This document shows positions 27,442 through 36,561 of a stretch of DNA of 64,000 bases, in pieces. Each line of letters opens with the position of its first letter. Within the stretch, counting starts at the first letter, position 1. Under the pieces are notes generated by a model. The model saw only the letters and a list, made by a program, of their open reading frames with translations, did no database searches and was not told the DNA's origin. The translations under genes were made by a program, and so were the position numbers. The stretch is from Pseudomaricurvus sp. HS19 (lineage in GTDB: Bacteria; Pseudomonadota; Gammaproteobacteria; Pseudomonadales; Cellvibrionaceae), in assembly GCF_009857815.1 (NCBI RefSeq), contig NZ_WVVW01000001.1, forward strand, positions 186,001 through 250,000, written 5' to 3'.

Positions 27442-29607
27442 ATGAGTGCATTCGGCAAAGTGAATCGACGCCAGTTTCTCCGCAACCTCTCCTACGGCGG
27501 CGCCGGGCTGATGCTTGGTACCTCAGTGGCGGGGTGCTCAACCCTGCGTAACTCCGGTGCCGGACCCGCCGGAGAGTTTGAACCCAATGCGTTTGTGCGC
27601 GTGACCCCGGATGATCGCGTGATCGTGATATCCAAACACGTGGAGATGGGGCAGGGCGCCTATACCGGGCTGGCGACATTGGTGGCGGAAGAGCTGGACG
27701 CGGACTGGTCGAGGGTGGCGGTCGAAGGGGCCCCGGCGGATACCGCACGCTATGGCAATCTGGCCTGGGGCGGCGTCCGTCAGGGCACGGGCGGCAGTAC
27801 TGCCATGCGCAACGCCTATCAGCAGATGCGTGAGGCGGGAGCCACAGCAAGGGCCATGCTGGTAGCTGCCGCAGCGCAGCTGTGGCAAGTGCCTGCCAGT
27901 GAAGTGACGGTGACAGCCGGGGTAGTCTCTCACCATGCCAGTAATCGCAGTGCCCGTTTTGGTGAGCTGGCAGAGCTGGCAGCGACGCAACCGCTGCCCG
28001 GCAAGGTAAAACTCAAGCAACCGCAGCAATTTACCCTTATCGGACAGTCGCTGCCGCGCAAGGACAGTGGTAAAACCACGGGGCAGGCACAGTTTACCCA
28101 GGACATTCAGTTGCCGGATATGCTCACTGCCGTGATTGCGGTGTCCCCCAAGGCCGGTGGTGTGGTGCACTCCTTCGATGCTTCTGCCACCCGTCAGGTG
28201 GAAGGGGTGGTCGAGGTATTGCAGGTGCCAGCCGGCGTCGCCGTACTGGCGCGGGACTACTGGTCGGCGCAGCAGGGGCGCAAGGCGCTGAAGATCGAGT
28301 GGGATAACAGTGGCGCGTTTACAGGCAGCAGTGCCAGCCTGTTACAAAGCTATCATGCCGAGCTGGAGAAGCCCGGTGTGGTGGCTGCCAAAGCCGGCGA
28401 CGCCGAAGCGGGATTGTCTGCTGCAGGTGCTGTTATCGATGCCCATTACGAATTCCCTTACCTCGCCCATGCCGCGATGGAACCGCTCAACTGTGTGATG
28501 CAGAAACGGGGTGACGGTGTCGAAGCCTGGTACGGCTGCCAATGGCAAAGCGGTGATCAGGAAACGGTGGCGCGGGTCTTTGGCATCGATAAGCAGCAGG
28601 TAAAAATCAATATGCTGCTGGCCGGTGGCAGCTTTGGTCGCCGGGCTAACCCGGTATCGGATTACGTGGAGCAGACGGCGCAGATCGTTAAGGCCTATGA
28701 ACCTGCGGTGCCCATCAAGCTGGTGTGGAGCAGGGAGGATGACATGCGCGGCTGGTACTACCGCCCCATGTATGTCCATCGGCTGACTGCCACCCTGGGT
28801 GCAGACGGCTATCCTCTGGCCTGGCGCCACCATATTGTGGGGCAGTCCATTGCGGCGGTGGCATCGTTTATCGATACCCCCAATGGTGTCGACCGCACCA
28901 CCGTGGAGGGTGCCAACAATCTTCCCTACGGCATTCCCAACCTGGCGGTGTACCAGCACACCACACCGCCGGTGATTCCCATTCAGTGGTGGCGCTCGGT
29001 GGGATCAACCCACACCGCTTACTCCACAGAGACCTTCCTGGACGAATTGGCACAGGCCGCTGGTGCTGACCCGGTGGAATATCGCCGTCACCTGCTGCAG
29101 GAGAGCCCCCGTCATCTGGCGGTGCTGAACCTGGCGGCGGAAAAGGCCGGTTGGGGGAGTGCTCTGCCCGCCGGGGTGTTTCGCGGCGTAGCGGTGCATG
29201 AGTCGTTTCATTCGGTAGTGGCACAAGTGGCCGAGATCGAAGACGCCGGCAATGGCAAGTACCGCCTGCGCAAGGTGGTCTGCGCTGTTGACTGTGGCGT
29301 GGCGATTAACCCGGATATTATCCGGGCGCAGATGGAAGGTGGTATTGGCTTCGGTTTGTCACCGGCGCTGATGAGTGAGATCACCTTGCGCGATGGTGAA
29401 GTGGAGCAATCCAACTTTCACGACTATCAGGTATTGCGCATCAATCAGATGCCGGAAGTGGAGGTGCACATTGTACCCTCTGCTGAACCACCTACCGGCG
29501 TCGGCGAGCCGGCAACCCCCGTCATCGCGCCGGCACTGGCCAATGCCCTGTTCGCGGCCACCGGCAAGATGCCACGCAAGCTGCCGTTTAAAGGACTGGT
29601 TGTATAA
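27442..29607 (+). CDS. Molybdopterin-binding aldehyde oxidase/isoquinoline 1-oxidoreductase large subunit (IorB-like)
   Basis: The 721-residue catalytic subunit begins with a twin-arginine signal ([19 protein letters not shown]) ending in a lipobox-like VAGC, so it is probably exported folded with its cofactor. It contains [11 protein letters not shown], the Gly-rich pterin-binding region, and the active-site [17 protein letters not shown] with the catalytic Glu near the C-terminus. It hydroxylates heteroaromatic rings or oxidises aldehydes using water. No FAD subunit gene is adjacent, as usual for the Ior type, which uses cytochromes or other acceptors. It is the last gene of the LysR-linked run. 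Confidence 0.91.
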   Translation: MSAFGKVNRRQFLRNLSYGGAGLMLGTSVAGCSTLRNSGAGPAGEFEPNAFVRVTPDDRVIVISKHVEMGQGAYTGLATLVAEELDADWSRVAVEGAPADTARYGNLAWGGVRQGTGGSTAMRNAYQQMREAGATARAMLVAAAAQLWQVPASEVTVTAGVVSHHASNRSARFGELAELAATQPLPGKVKLKQPQQFTLIGQSLPRKDSGKTTGQAQFTQDIQLPDMLTAVIAVSPKAGGVVHSFDASATRQVEGVVEVLQVPAGVAVLARDYWSAQQGRKALKIEWDNSGAFTGSSASLLQSYHAELEKPGVVAAKAGDAEAGLSAAGAVIDAHYEFPYLAHAAMEPLNCVMQKRGDGVEAWYGCQWQSGDQETVARVFGIDKQQVKINMLLAGGSFGRRANPVSDYVEQTAQIVKAYEPAVPIKLVWSREDDMRGWYYRPMYVHRLTATLGADGYPLAWRHHIVGQSIAAVASFIDTPNGVDRTTVEGANNLPYGIPNLAVYQHTTPPVIPIQWWRSVGSTHTAYSTETFLDELAQAAGADPVEYRRHLLQESPRHLAVLNLAAEKAGWGSALPAGVFRGVAVHESFHSVVAQVAEIEDAGNGKYRLRKVVCAVDCGVAINPDIIRAQMEGGIGFGLSPALMSEITLRDGEVEQSNFHDYQVLRINQMPEVEVHIVPSAEPPTGVGEPATPVIAPALANALFAATGKMPRKLPFKGLVV

Positions 29608-29618
29608 ACCTGTTCGCT

Positions 29619-29640
29619 ATCCCCCTGCCGGCAGGGGGAT
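29619..29640. terminator. Bidirectional GC-rich palindrome between convergent genes
   Basis: The 22-bp perfect palindrome (ATCCCCCTGCC at 29619-29629 and its complement at 29630-29640) lies between the Mo-hydroxylase stop and the convergent FMN-reductase stop. It would fold into a stem with a CCGG loop. No long T-run follows, but position and strength fit a shared terminator. Confidence 0.65.
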
Positions 29641-29645
29641 GGTGG

Positions 29646-30182
29646 TCAGCTGATGGCATCCCTGAACTGCCGGACTGCATCTGACAGCTCCTGCGCCAGG
29701 GCCGTATGTGTCAGTACCTCGTGGGCCTCATCGAAGTTTTCATAAAAACTGGGGATGGACAGCGTGGTGACCACTTCACCGGCAAAAAATTTGGCGGCTC
29801 CCGCTGCCATGGCCAGCACATTGCTGCCGCCTCCCTGGCCGGGCGACGTGGACAGTAACAGCATCTTTTTGTGCTGGTAGATATTACGGTCCAGTCGTGA
29901 ACACCAGTCCAGCACATTCTTGAAGGCTACCGTGTAGTTGCCGTTGTGCTCGGCAAAACTGATCATCAGGGCGTCGGCACCTGCCAGCGCCTGTAAAAAT
30001 TGTCCCGCCTGGTCAGGTATCCCCGCTTCGTGTTCCCGGTCAATGGAGTAGATGGGCATCTCGTAATCGTTCAGGTCCAGGTGTTCGAACTCAAATTCCG
30101 GCAACAGGGTCTCGGTGTAATCCAGCAACTTGCGGTTGATGGAGTGACGGCTGTTACTGGCGGCAAACGACAAAATTTTCAT
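29646..30182 (-). CDS. NAD(P)H-dependent FMN reductase (flavodoxin-like)
   Basis: The 178-residue protein has the flavodoxin-like FMN phosphate loop LSFAASNSRHSINRKLL at its N-terminus, SFAEHNGNYTVAFKNVLDWCSR (flavin isoalloxazine contact) and LSTSPGQGGGSNVL, all typical of the SsuE/ArsH/ChrR-type NADPH-dependent FMN reductases. It may supply reduced flavin or reduce quinones or metals. It is transcribed towards the Mo-hydroxylase, so it is not co-operonic. Substrates are not predictable. Confidence 0.88.
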   Translation of the reverse strand: MKILSFAASNSRHSINRKLLDYTETLLPEFEFEHLDLNDYEMPIYSIDREHEAGIPDQAGQFLQALAGADALMISFAEHNGNYTVAFKNVLDWCSRLDRNIYQHKKMLLLSTSPGQGGGSNVLAMAAGAAKFFAGEVVTTLSIPSFYENFDEAHEVLTHTALAQELSDAVRQFRDAIS

Positions 30183-30275
30183 AGCTGGGTTTCCTGTGCG
30201 GTATACCCCAATTGTGGCTCCTGGTTGTTACGTTGCAAGGTCAACCAGCAGCCACAATGGGACTGTTTCTATCAG

Positions 30276-31733
30276 TTAGAAGGATAGGGCAAGGGTGCCC
30301 CGGGCTTCCGGGGCGGGATCTTCGGTCGAATCCCAGCCACCGCCCAGCGCCAGGAACAGGCTGACCCGCTGTGACCCCAGGCGCTGCCCGGCGTCAATCA
30401 GCGCGGCTTCGGTATTCACCAGCACGGTCTGGCTCAACAGCACATCCAGGTAGCCAATGGCGCCGGCCTGGTAGCGCGCCTGCGCCAGGGTGAAAGCGTT
30501 ACCGGCGTAGTCACGGGCACGTTGCAGTGCATCCCGCTCCTGTAGTGTGGCGGCGTAGCTCGCCAGCGCCTGTTCCACCTCCTTGAGGGCGGTCAGTACG
30601 GTGCCGTCAAAGCGGGCCAGTGCAGCCGCGCTCTGTGCTTCTGCTTGCCGTACCTGTGCCCGCGCCGCCAACTGGTTGGGGAAGTTCCAGGTGATCAACG
30701 GACCGAGACCAAACGACCAGCTGCGATCACCCTGCAGGCTGTCGTTGCGCAGGTAGTTGGCCGAGGCGCCAAGGGTAATGTTTGGATACAAATTGGCGAC
30801 GGCAACGCCGATGCGGGCAGTGTCTGCCGCCAGCTGTCGTTCGGAGGCACGCACGTCTGGTCGCCTGCGCAGCAGTTGCGCCCCGTCGCCAACCGGTAAC
30901 TCGGCGGCTAGGGTGGGTAGTTGATTACAGCTTGCGGCAACGGCAGGGATATCCGCCGGTGTGCCACCAGTGAGTGCGGCCAGCTCCAGCAGGCGGTTTT
31001 GTCGCTGTGCCACGATGGGCGCCAGGCTGGCCTGTGCCTGGGCGTGACTGGTGGCTGCCCGCTCTACATCCAGCTGCGTGGCAGCACCGGAGCCTTGCCG
31101 CTGCCGGATCAGGTCCAGGCTGTGACGGGTCAGTTCGACGGAGCGGGTGGCGACCTCGGTGGCCTGTCCCAGCGCACAGCTGTCCACATAGGCGCGGGTG
31201 GTTTCAGCCACCACAGCCAGACGCACGGCATCGCGGCTGGCGGCAACCGCCTCGGTGTTGTAGCGGGCGGCTTCAATGTCCCGGCGCACGCGACCGAACA
31301 GATCCACTTCGTAGGCGATGCCAAGGCCTCCGCTGTAACTCCACTGCTTGGGTGCCTGCTCCGGTCCCGGCCAGCTGGCCTGATCGCGGCCATAGCTGGC
31401 GCCGGCGCTGAGCTCTGTTGCCGGCAGCCGGGCGCTGCGACTTGCGCCAAAGATGGCCTGCGCGCGCATGAGGTTGGCTTCTGCCTCGCGCAGGTCTGTA
31501 TTGGCTGCGAGAGCCTTTTCTATCAAGTGGTCCAGTGCGGCATCCCGGTAGAGCTTCCACCACTCTGCGGGAGGTTCGTGCGCGGCATCGGTGCCTGGCA
31601 GCTGGGTGCTGAAAGCGGCAGCTGCCTGCGGCGGCAGCGCCGGCGCCTGGAAATCCGGTCCGCTGGTGCAGCCGATCAGGGAGAGACCCAGCAGGGCACC
31701 CAGGGCCGTGCGCAGTAGTGTGGTGTCAGTCAT
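30276..31733 (-). CDS. RND efflux outer-membrane lipoprotein (NodT family)
   Basis: The 485-residue protein has a lipoprotein signal (LLGLSLIGCTSGPDFQ, lipidated Cys22) and the two repeated TolC-like domains with long heptad helices. NodT-family signatures include AAEWWKLY-like AEWWKLYRDAALDHLIEKAL and LLRRRPDVRASERQL. It forms the outer-membrane channel of a tripartite pump. It overlaps the RND permease stop by 8 bases and is the last gene of the SoxR-linked operon. The exported compounds are probably redox-cycling drugs or quinones, by inference from the SoxR control. Confidence 0.93.
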   Translation of the reverse strand: MTDTTLLRTALGALLGLSLIGCTSGPDFQAPALPPQAAAAFSTQLPGTDAAHEPPAEWWKLYRDAALDHLIEKALAANTDLREAEANLMRAQAIFGASRSARLPATELSAGASYGRDQASWPGPEQAPKQWSYSGGLGIAYEVDLFGRVRRDIEAARYNTEAVAASRDAVRLAVVAETTRAYVDSCALGQATEVATRSVELTRHSLDLIRQRQGSGAATQLDVERAATSHAQAQASLAPIVAQRQNRLLELAALTGGTPADIPAVAASCNQLPTLAAELPVGDGAQLLRRRPDVRASERQLAADTARIGVAVANLYPNITLGASANYLRNDSLQGDRSWSFGLGPLITWNFPNQLAARAQVRQAEAQSAAALARFDGTVLTALKEVEQALASYAATLQERDALQRARDYAGNAFTLAQARYQAGAIGYLDVLLSQTVLVNTEAALIDAGQRLGSQRVSLFLALGGGWDSTEDPAPEARGTLALSF

Positions 31734-34700
31734 GAGCGACGTCTCCTTCGATTAATTCCCGGGCGCGTTCAGAGACGCTGGCGGCGCGGTGATCCTTGGC
31801 GATAAAGCTGTACACGGTGGGGAGGATAAACAGGGTAAACAGGGTGCCGATCAACATTCCCATCACCACTACAATGCCGATGGCAAAGCGGCTGGCGGAG
31901 CCTGCGCCGCTGGCAAACAGCAGCGGCACCATGCCGGCCACCATGGCCGCGGTGGTCATCAGGATAGGGCGCATCCGCACCCGCGCGGCCTTGCGAATGG
32001 CAGTGATACGGTCCAGCTGTTCGTGAACCTGCATCTCATTGGCGAAAGCCACCATCAGGATGCCGTGTTTGGAGATGAGGCCGATCAGTGTCACCAGGCC
32101 GATCTGGGTGTAGATATTGAGCGTGGTGAAGCCGAGATAGAGTGGAATCAGGGCACCGCAAATTGCCAGTGGTACGGTCACCAGGATCACCAGCGGATCG
32201 CGGAAAGATTCGTACTGCGCGGCCAGCACCAGGAAGATCACCACCAGGGCAAACACGAACGACACCATCAGCCGGTTGCCCTCGGTCACGTACTGGCGGC
32301 TGTCCGACAGCCAGTCGATGCTGGCGCCGGTGGGGACCGGTTGCTGCCTGAGAAAATCTACGGCCTGACCCATGGTCACACCGGGTGCCAGTACCGCCGA
32401 CAGGGTTACCGAGTTCATCTGGTTGAACTGTGGCAGGCGGTTGGCTTGCGGGTGTACCTCCACATTGATGACGGTGGCGAGCGGGATCAGGTCGCCGGAC
32501 TCCGCCTTGACGTAGTAGTCGCCAAGATTTTCCGGCGTCAGCCGCTGGCCATCCGGTACCTGGGGGATGACGTCGTAGGAGCGGTCGTGCCAGTTAAAGC
32601 GGTTGATCAGGTTCTCGCCCACCAGTACCGCCAGGGTATCGGCAATGGCTTGCATACTGACTCCCAGCTCGCCGGCCTTGGAGCGATCGATGGTGATACG
32701 CGCTTCGTTACTGTCGAATGCGAGGTCGCTGTCGACGAAGGCAAACAGGCCACTGCCCCAGGCGGCACCCTTGATGGCTTCCAGCGACTGGTACAGGGTC
32801 GGGAAATCATCGGCTGAACGCACCACCATCTGCACCGGCAGGCCACCGCTGCCGGCGGGCAGGGGCGGTGGCGGGAAGATAGCGGCAAACACACCGGTGA
32901 GGCCGGCGACACGGCCGTTGAGCTCGGCCTGGATCTCCTGCGAGCTGCGCTCCCGCTCCTGCCACTCCTTCATGATGACACCACCGAAGGCGTTGTTCTG
33001 GCCGCCGGCGCCGTTGTTCATAAAACTGCTCTCGTACTCCGGCAGGCTGGCAAAGATATCCAGGATTTCAGCGGTGTTGCGCGAGGTGTAGTCGATGTTG
33101 GCGTACTGCGGCGCCTTCACCGAGGTGAAGATGTAGCCGTGATCCTCTGCCGGCGCCAGCTCCCGTTTAACGCCGCCGAACAGCAGCACTATGCCTGCCA
33201 GCACCACCAGTCCCACCGCCAGCACGGCGCTGCGTGCCGACAGGGTATGGCCCAGCAAACGGTCGTAGAACTGTTCCAGTCGTCCCACATTGTGTTCGAT
33301 CAGCTTGGCAAAGCGACCTTCGTTCACGCGGTCGTTGAGCAGCCACGAGCTCATCATGGGTGAAAGGGTCAGGGCCACCACGCCGGAGACAAACACCGCC
33401 CCGGCCAGGGTAAAGGCGAACTCGCGGAAGAGGGCGCCGGTGAGCCCTTCGGTGAGACCGATCGGGGCGTACACGGCGGCGAGGGTGATGGTCATGGCGA
33501 TCACCGGGCCGATAATTTCCCGGGCGCCCACCAGGGCCGCGCGCACCGGTGACAGCCCCTCCTCAATGTGACGATGAATGTTTTCCACCACCACGATGGC
33601 GTCGTCTACCACCAGTCCGATGGCCAGTACCATCGCCAGCAGGGTGAGGATATTGAGTGAAAAGCCAAACGCCAGCATCAGGACGGCGGTGCCAATCAGT
33701 GACAGGGGGATGGTGACCACCGGAATAATCACGGCACGCAGCGAGCCGAGAAACAGGTAGATCACCAGCACCACAATCAGCACCGCTTCAATCAGGGTCT
33801 GGGTCACTTCGTCGATGGAGGCGTTTACAAAGTGGGCCACATCAAACTGGCTGATGACCTTGAGTCCGGGCGGCGCCACGCGCTGGATATCCGGCAGCAG
33901 GTCTTTGACCGCCTGGACGATTTCCAGCGGGTTGCCATCGGGGGTAGGGGAGATGGCCATGACCACGGCGCGGTTGCCACTGCTGGCAAAGGTGGTGTCG
34001 TAGTTCTGGCCGCCCAGCTCGATGGTGGCCACGTCGGACAGGCGCACGAGGCCGTGCTCACCGCTTTTGATTACCATCTGGCGGAAGTCTTCCAGGCTGC
34101 TGGCATCGGTGGCGGCGGTGACATTGATCACCGTATCGCTGTCCTTGATCTGGCCCGGAGCGGCCTGGATATTGTTGTCCCGCAGCGCGGCAGAGACTTC
34201 ACCGGCGGAGAGGCCGTGTGCCGCCAGGCGGTTCGGGTCGACCCAGATGCGCATGGCCAGTGTCTGCGCGCCGCCATATTCGACCGATGCCACACCGGGA
34301 ACAGACGTGACCAGGGGCTCGGCTACCCGTGAGGCAAAATCGGTAATCACCGGAATGGGCAGGTCATCGGCGATAAACGCCACATACTGCACCGCCGAGG
34401 CGCCATCGGTGATCTTGTTGATCACCGGGTCTACCGCGCCTTCCGGCAGGCGGTAGGCCACCTGTTGCACCTTGGAGAGGATCTCGGTCATGGAGCGATC
34501 AGCGTCGGCGTTCAACACCAGTTTGGCGCGGATCTCGCTGCGGCCCTGGGTCGAGGTGGAAGTCAGGTATTCAATGCCACTGGCGGTGGAGACGGCCTGG
34601 GCAATGGGGGTGGTGACAAAGCCCTGCATCACGTCCTGGGTGGCACCGGGGTAGTTGGTGGTGATGGTAATGGTGGCACTTTCCATCGCCGGATATTCAC

Positions 34701-34803
34701 GGATGGGCAGTGAAAACAGGGCGCTGCCACCAATCATCAGCAGCAACAGGCTGACGACGATGGAGAGAATCGGCCGCCGGATAAAGAGATCGGTAAAGGC
34801 CAT
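31726..34803 (-). CDS. RND multidrug efflux permease (HAE1 family)
   Basis: The 1025-residue inner-membrane protein has the HAE1 organisation: 12 transmembrane helices in two halves with two large periplasmic loops. Visible motifs are LPIREYPAM near the N-terminus, the pair of Asp in helix 4 within GLVVDDAIVVVENIHRHIEEG, and TIPLSLIGTAVLM. It exports hydrophobic substrates by proton antiport. It lies 2 bases after the adaptor gene and overlaps the outer-membrane gene, so the three are one operon. Substrate specificity is unknown. Confidence 0.95.
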   Translation of the reverse strand: MAFTDLFIRRPILSIVVSLLLLMIGGSALFSLPIREYPAMESATITITTNYPGATQDVMQGFVTTPIAQAVSTASGIEYLTSTSTQGRSEIRAKLVLNADADRSMTEILSKVQQVAYRLPEGAVDPVINKITDGASAVQYVAFIADDLPIPVITDFASRVAEPLVTSVPGVASVEYGGAQTLAMRIWVDPNRLAAHGLSAGEVSAALRDNNIQAAPGQIKDSDTVINVTAATDASSLEDFRQMVIKSGEHGLVRLSDVATIELGGQNYDTTFASSGNRAVVMAISPTPDGNPLEIVQAVKDLLPDIQRVAPPGLKVISQFDVAHFVNASIDEVTQTLIEAVLIVVLVIYLFLGSLRAVIIPVVTIPLSLIGTAVLMLAFGFSLNILTLLAMVLAIGLVVDDAIVVVENIHRHIEEGLSPVRAALVGAREIIGPVIAMTITLAAVYAPIGLTEGLTGALFREFAFTLAGAVFVSGVVALTLSPMMSSWLLNDRVNEGRFAKLIEHNVGRLEQFYDRLLGHTLSARSAVLAVGLVVLAGIVLLFGGVKRELAPAEDHGYIFTSVKAPQYANIDYTSRNTAEILDIFASLPEYESSFMNNGAGGQNNAFGGVIMKEWQERERSSQEIQAELNGRVAGLTGVFAAIFPPPPLPAGSGGLPVQMVVRSADDFPTLYQSLEAIKGAAWGSGLFAFVDSDLAFDSNEARITIDRSKAGELGVSMQAIADTLAVLVGENLINRFNWHDRSYDVIPQVPDGQRLTPENLGDYYVKAESGDLIPLATVINVEVHPQANRLPQFNQMNSVTLSAVLAPGVTMGQAVDFLRQQPVPTGASIDWLSDSRQYVTEGNRLMVSFVFALVVIFLVLAAQYESFRDPLVILVTVPLAICGALIPLYLGFTTLNIYTQIGLVTLIGLISKHGILMVAFANEMQVHEQLDRITAIRKAARVRMRPILMTTAAMVAGMVPLLFASGAGSASRFAIGIVVVMGMLIGTLFTLFILPTVYSFIAKDHRAASVSERARELIEGDVAHD

Positions 34804-34805
34804 GT

Positions 34806-35969
34806 TCAGTGCTCCTCAGCGCTATGGAGTTTGGCCACCTGCACCTGGGCGCCCGGTGGTACTTTCAGTTGCCCCTCGGTAATGATCACATCACCGGCGT
34901 TAAGGCCGCCGCTGACTACCACCTGATTACCAAGACGGCGCTCGACGGTAACTCGCACATAGTCAGCCTGGCCGCCGTGGGTCGGTTCGTCGCCACGTAT
35001 CACCAGCACGTTATCCCCCAGTGCCGTGGTCTGGATGGCGGTGGCGGGCAGTACCAGCTGATCCGTTTCGGGCGGCAGCTGCAGGGCGGCGTTGACGAAC
35101 ATGCCGGGACGCAGGGCGCTGTCGCCGTTATCCAGCAGTGCACGCACGCGGATATTGCGGGTCGCGGGATCGACCCGGGGTTCGATGGTTGCCACGCGGG
35201 CACTGAAGATCCGTTTCGGCCAGGCGTCGGAGGTGATGTCTACGGAGCCAGTGGTCTGCAGCCAACGCAATTTCTGCTGCGGCAAACTGAAATCCACAAA
35301 CAGCTGGCTGGTGTCGGTGAGCGTGACAATGGTGTCGCCGGGGTTGAGGTACTGGCCCAGGTCAATCTGCCGGATGCCCAGCTGACCGGCAAACGGCGCC
35401 CGGATCTGCTTCTGCTCAATACGTGCATCCATCTGCTGCACCGTCGCCAGTGCCTGGTCCCGCTGTGCAATACGCTGATCCAGCACCTCTTTTGCTTCAG
35501 CGCCGGTTGCCGCCAGCGAGCGGGAGCGTTGCAACTGTGCTTTGGCCAGGTCGGCCTGGGCCAGGGCGGCGGCGCGGTCGGCCCGCTCCGGGGCGTCAAA
35601 CAGTTGCACCAGCAGACTGTTGGCGGCGACTTGCTGGCCAGCTTCAAAATCAACACTTACCACACGCCCGGCGGTCTCGGGGGCGAGGGCCACTTCGCGC
35701 ACAGCGCGCAGGGAGCCTACTGCCCGCAGGGCGACGGGCACATCGGTGGGGGTCAGTTGCAGTGCAGAGACGGCGACTGCCGGCCATGGTGCAGGGGCGG
35801 CTCCGGCTTCGCGCCAGCTTTTCCAGCCAAAGAGGGCGGCGAAGATGGCGCTGGCAAATACCACCGCCAGGGCGAGAGCTCCCAATTTGCGGGAGCGTGA
35901 GCTGTGAAGTTCTGGCTTGTTGTGGGCAGCAGACTGCTCCGGCGCAGCAGTAAAAGTGGGCGCATTCAT
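34806..35969 (-). CDS. RND efflux periplasmic adaptor (membrane fusion protein)
   Basis: The 387-residue protein has an N-terminal membrane anchor (KLGALALAVVFASAIFAALFGW), lipoyl half-motifs (VVSVDFEAGQQVAANSLLVQLFD and RAPFAGQLGIRQIDLGQYL) separated by a coiled-coil hairpin (about residues 120-180), and a C-terminal beta-barrel. It connects the permease with the outer-membrane channel. AAGGATTTCCCC before the ATG is a good ribosome-binding site. It is the promoter-proximal gene of the operon, transcribed from the SoxR-type promoter at 36018-36048. Confidence 0.94.
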   Translation of the reverse strand: MNAPTFTAAPEQSAAHNKPELHSSRSRKLGALALAVVFASAIFAALFGWKSWREAGAAPAPWPAVAVSALQLTPTDVPVALRAVGSLRAVREVALAPETAGRVVSVDFEAGQQVAANSLLVQLFDAPERADRAAALAQADLAKAQLQRSRSLAATGAEAKEVLDQRIAQRDQALATVQQMDARIEQKQIRAPFAGQLGIRQIDLGQYLNPGDTIVTLTDTSQLFVDFSLPQQKLRWLQTTGSVDITSDAWPKRIFSARVATIEPRVDPATRNIRVRALLDNGDSALRPGMFVNAALQLPPETDQLVLPATAIQTTALGDNVLVIRGDEPTHGGQADYVRVTVERRLGNQVVVSGGLNAGDVIITEGQLKVPPGAQVQVAKLHSAEEH

Positions 35970-36017
35970 GGGGAAATCCTTGGCAATAAAGGCTTGACGA
36001 TTTTTCAGGTGGTGCGA

Positions 36018-36048
36018 TCATAAAACCTCAACCTTAATTGAGGTCAAG
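36018..36048 (-). promoter_or_regulatory. SoxR-type promoter and SoxR box for the RND operon
   Basis: Read on the minus strand, TTGACC (36048-36043) and TATGAT (36023-36018) are separated by 19 bases, the over-long spacer characteristic of promoters activated by MerR/SoxR DNA twisting. Inside it lies CCTCAACCTTAATTGAGG (36027-36044), with the same 6-bp arms as the E. coli soxS box CCTCAAGTTAACTTGAGG. The promoter points to the RND adaptor gene 49 bases away and lies 10 bases from the divergent soxR ATG, so SoxR could also limit its own expression. Confidence 0.88.
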
Positions 36049-36057
36049 GTACATTTT

Positions 36058-36525
36058 ATGGCTGGTAAAAAAGAGGCGGGGGTTGCGGCGCGGCAGATGT
36101 TGAGTGTTGGACAGATTGCAGAGCGCAGCGGAATTCCGGTGTCAGCGCTGCATTTCTACGAGTCCAAAGGGCTGATTTGCAGTGAGCGCAACGCGGGCAA
36201 TCAACGGCGTTATCCGCGATATATCCTGCGGCAGCTGGCGATTATCCGGGTGGCACAGAGCCTGGGGTTGTCACTGGCAGAGATTCGGGAGCAGTTGGCG
36301 ACCTTGCCGGAGAAGGGGCCGCCCACCGCCGAGGACTGGAGACGATTATCGTCACAGTGGAGTGAGGATCTGGAAACCCGAATTGCCAAGATGGTGGCGC
36401 TGCGGGACAAGCTGACAGAGTGTATCGGGTGCGGTTGTCTGACGGTGGAGGACTGTCCGCTGCGTAACCCGGATGACCAGGCCGCAGCAGGTGGGCCCGG
36501 TGCCCGTGCTTTTGACCCTCAGTAG
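36058..36525 (+). CDS. soxR: Redox-sensitive MerR family activator SoxR
   Basis: The 155-residue protein has a MerR winged HTH (LSVGQIAERSGIPVSALHFY, then RRYPRYILRQL), a dimerisation helix and the [2Fe-2S] ligand set CIGCGCLTVEDCPL (Cys122, 125, 127 and 133), as in E. coli SoxR. Oxidation by redox-cycling compounds should turn it into an activator. There is no soxS gene here; as in pseudomonads, it appears to control a pump directly. It is divergent from the RND operon and shares its SoxR box. Confidence 0.95.
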   Translation: MAGKKEAGVAARQMLSVGQIAERSGIPVSALHFYESKGLICSERNAGNQRRYPRYILRQLAIIRVAQSLGLSLAEIREQLATLPEKGPPTAEDWRRLSSQWSEDLETRIAKMVALRDKLTECIGCGCLTVEDCPLRNPDDQAAAGGPGARAFDPQ

Positions 36526-36561
36526 AGCTCTTGTGCCGGGGAGGTGGCAGGCAGCCGGTGC

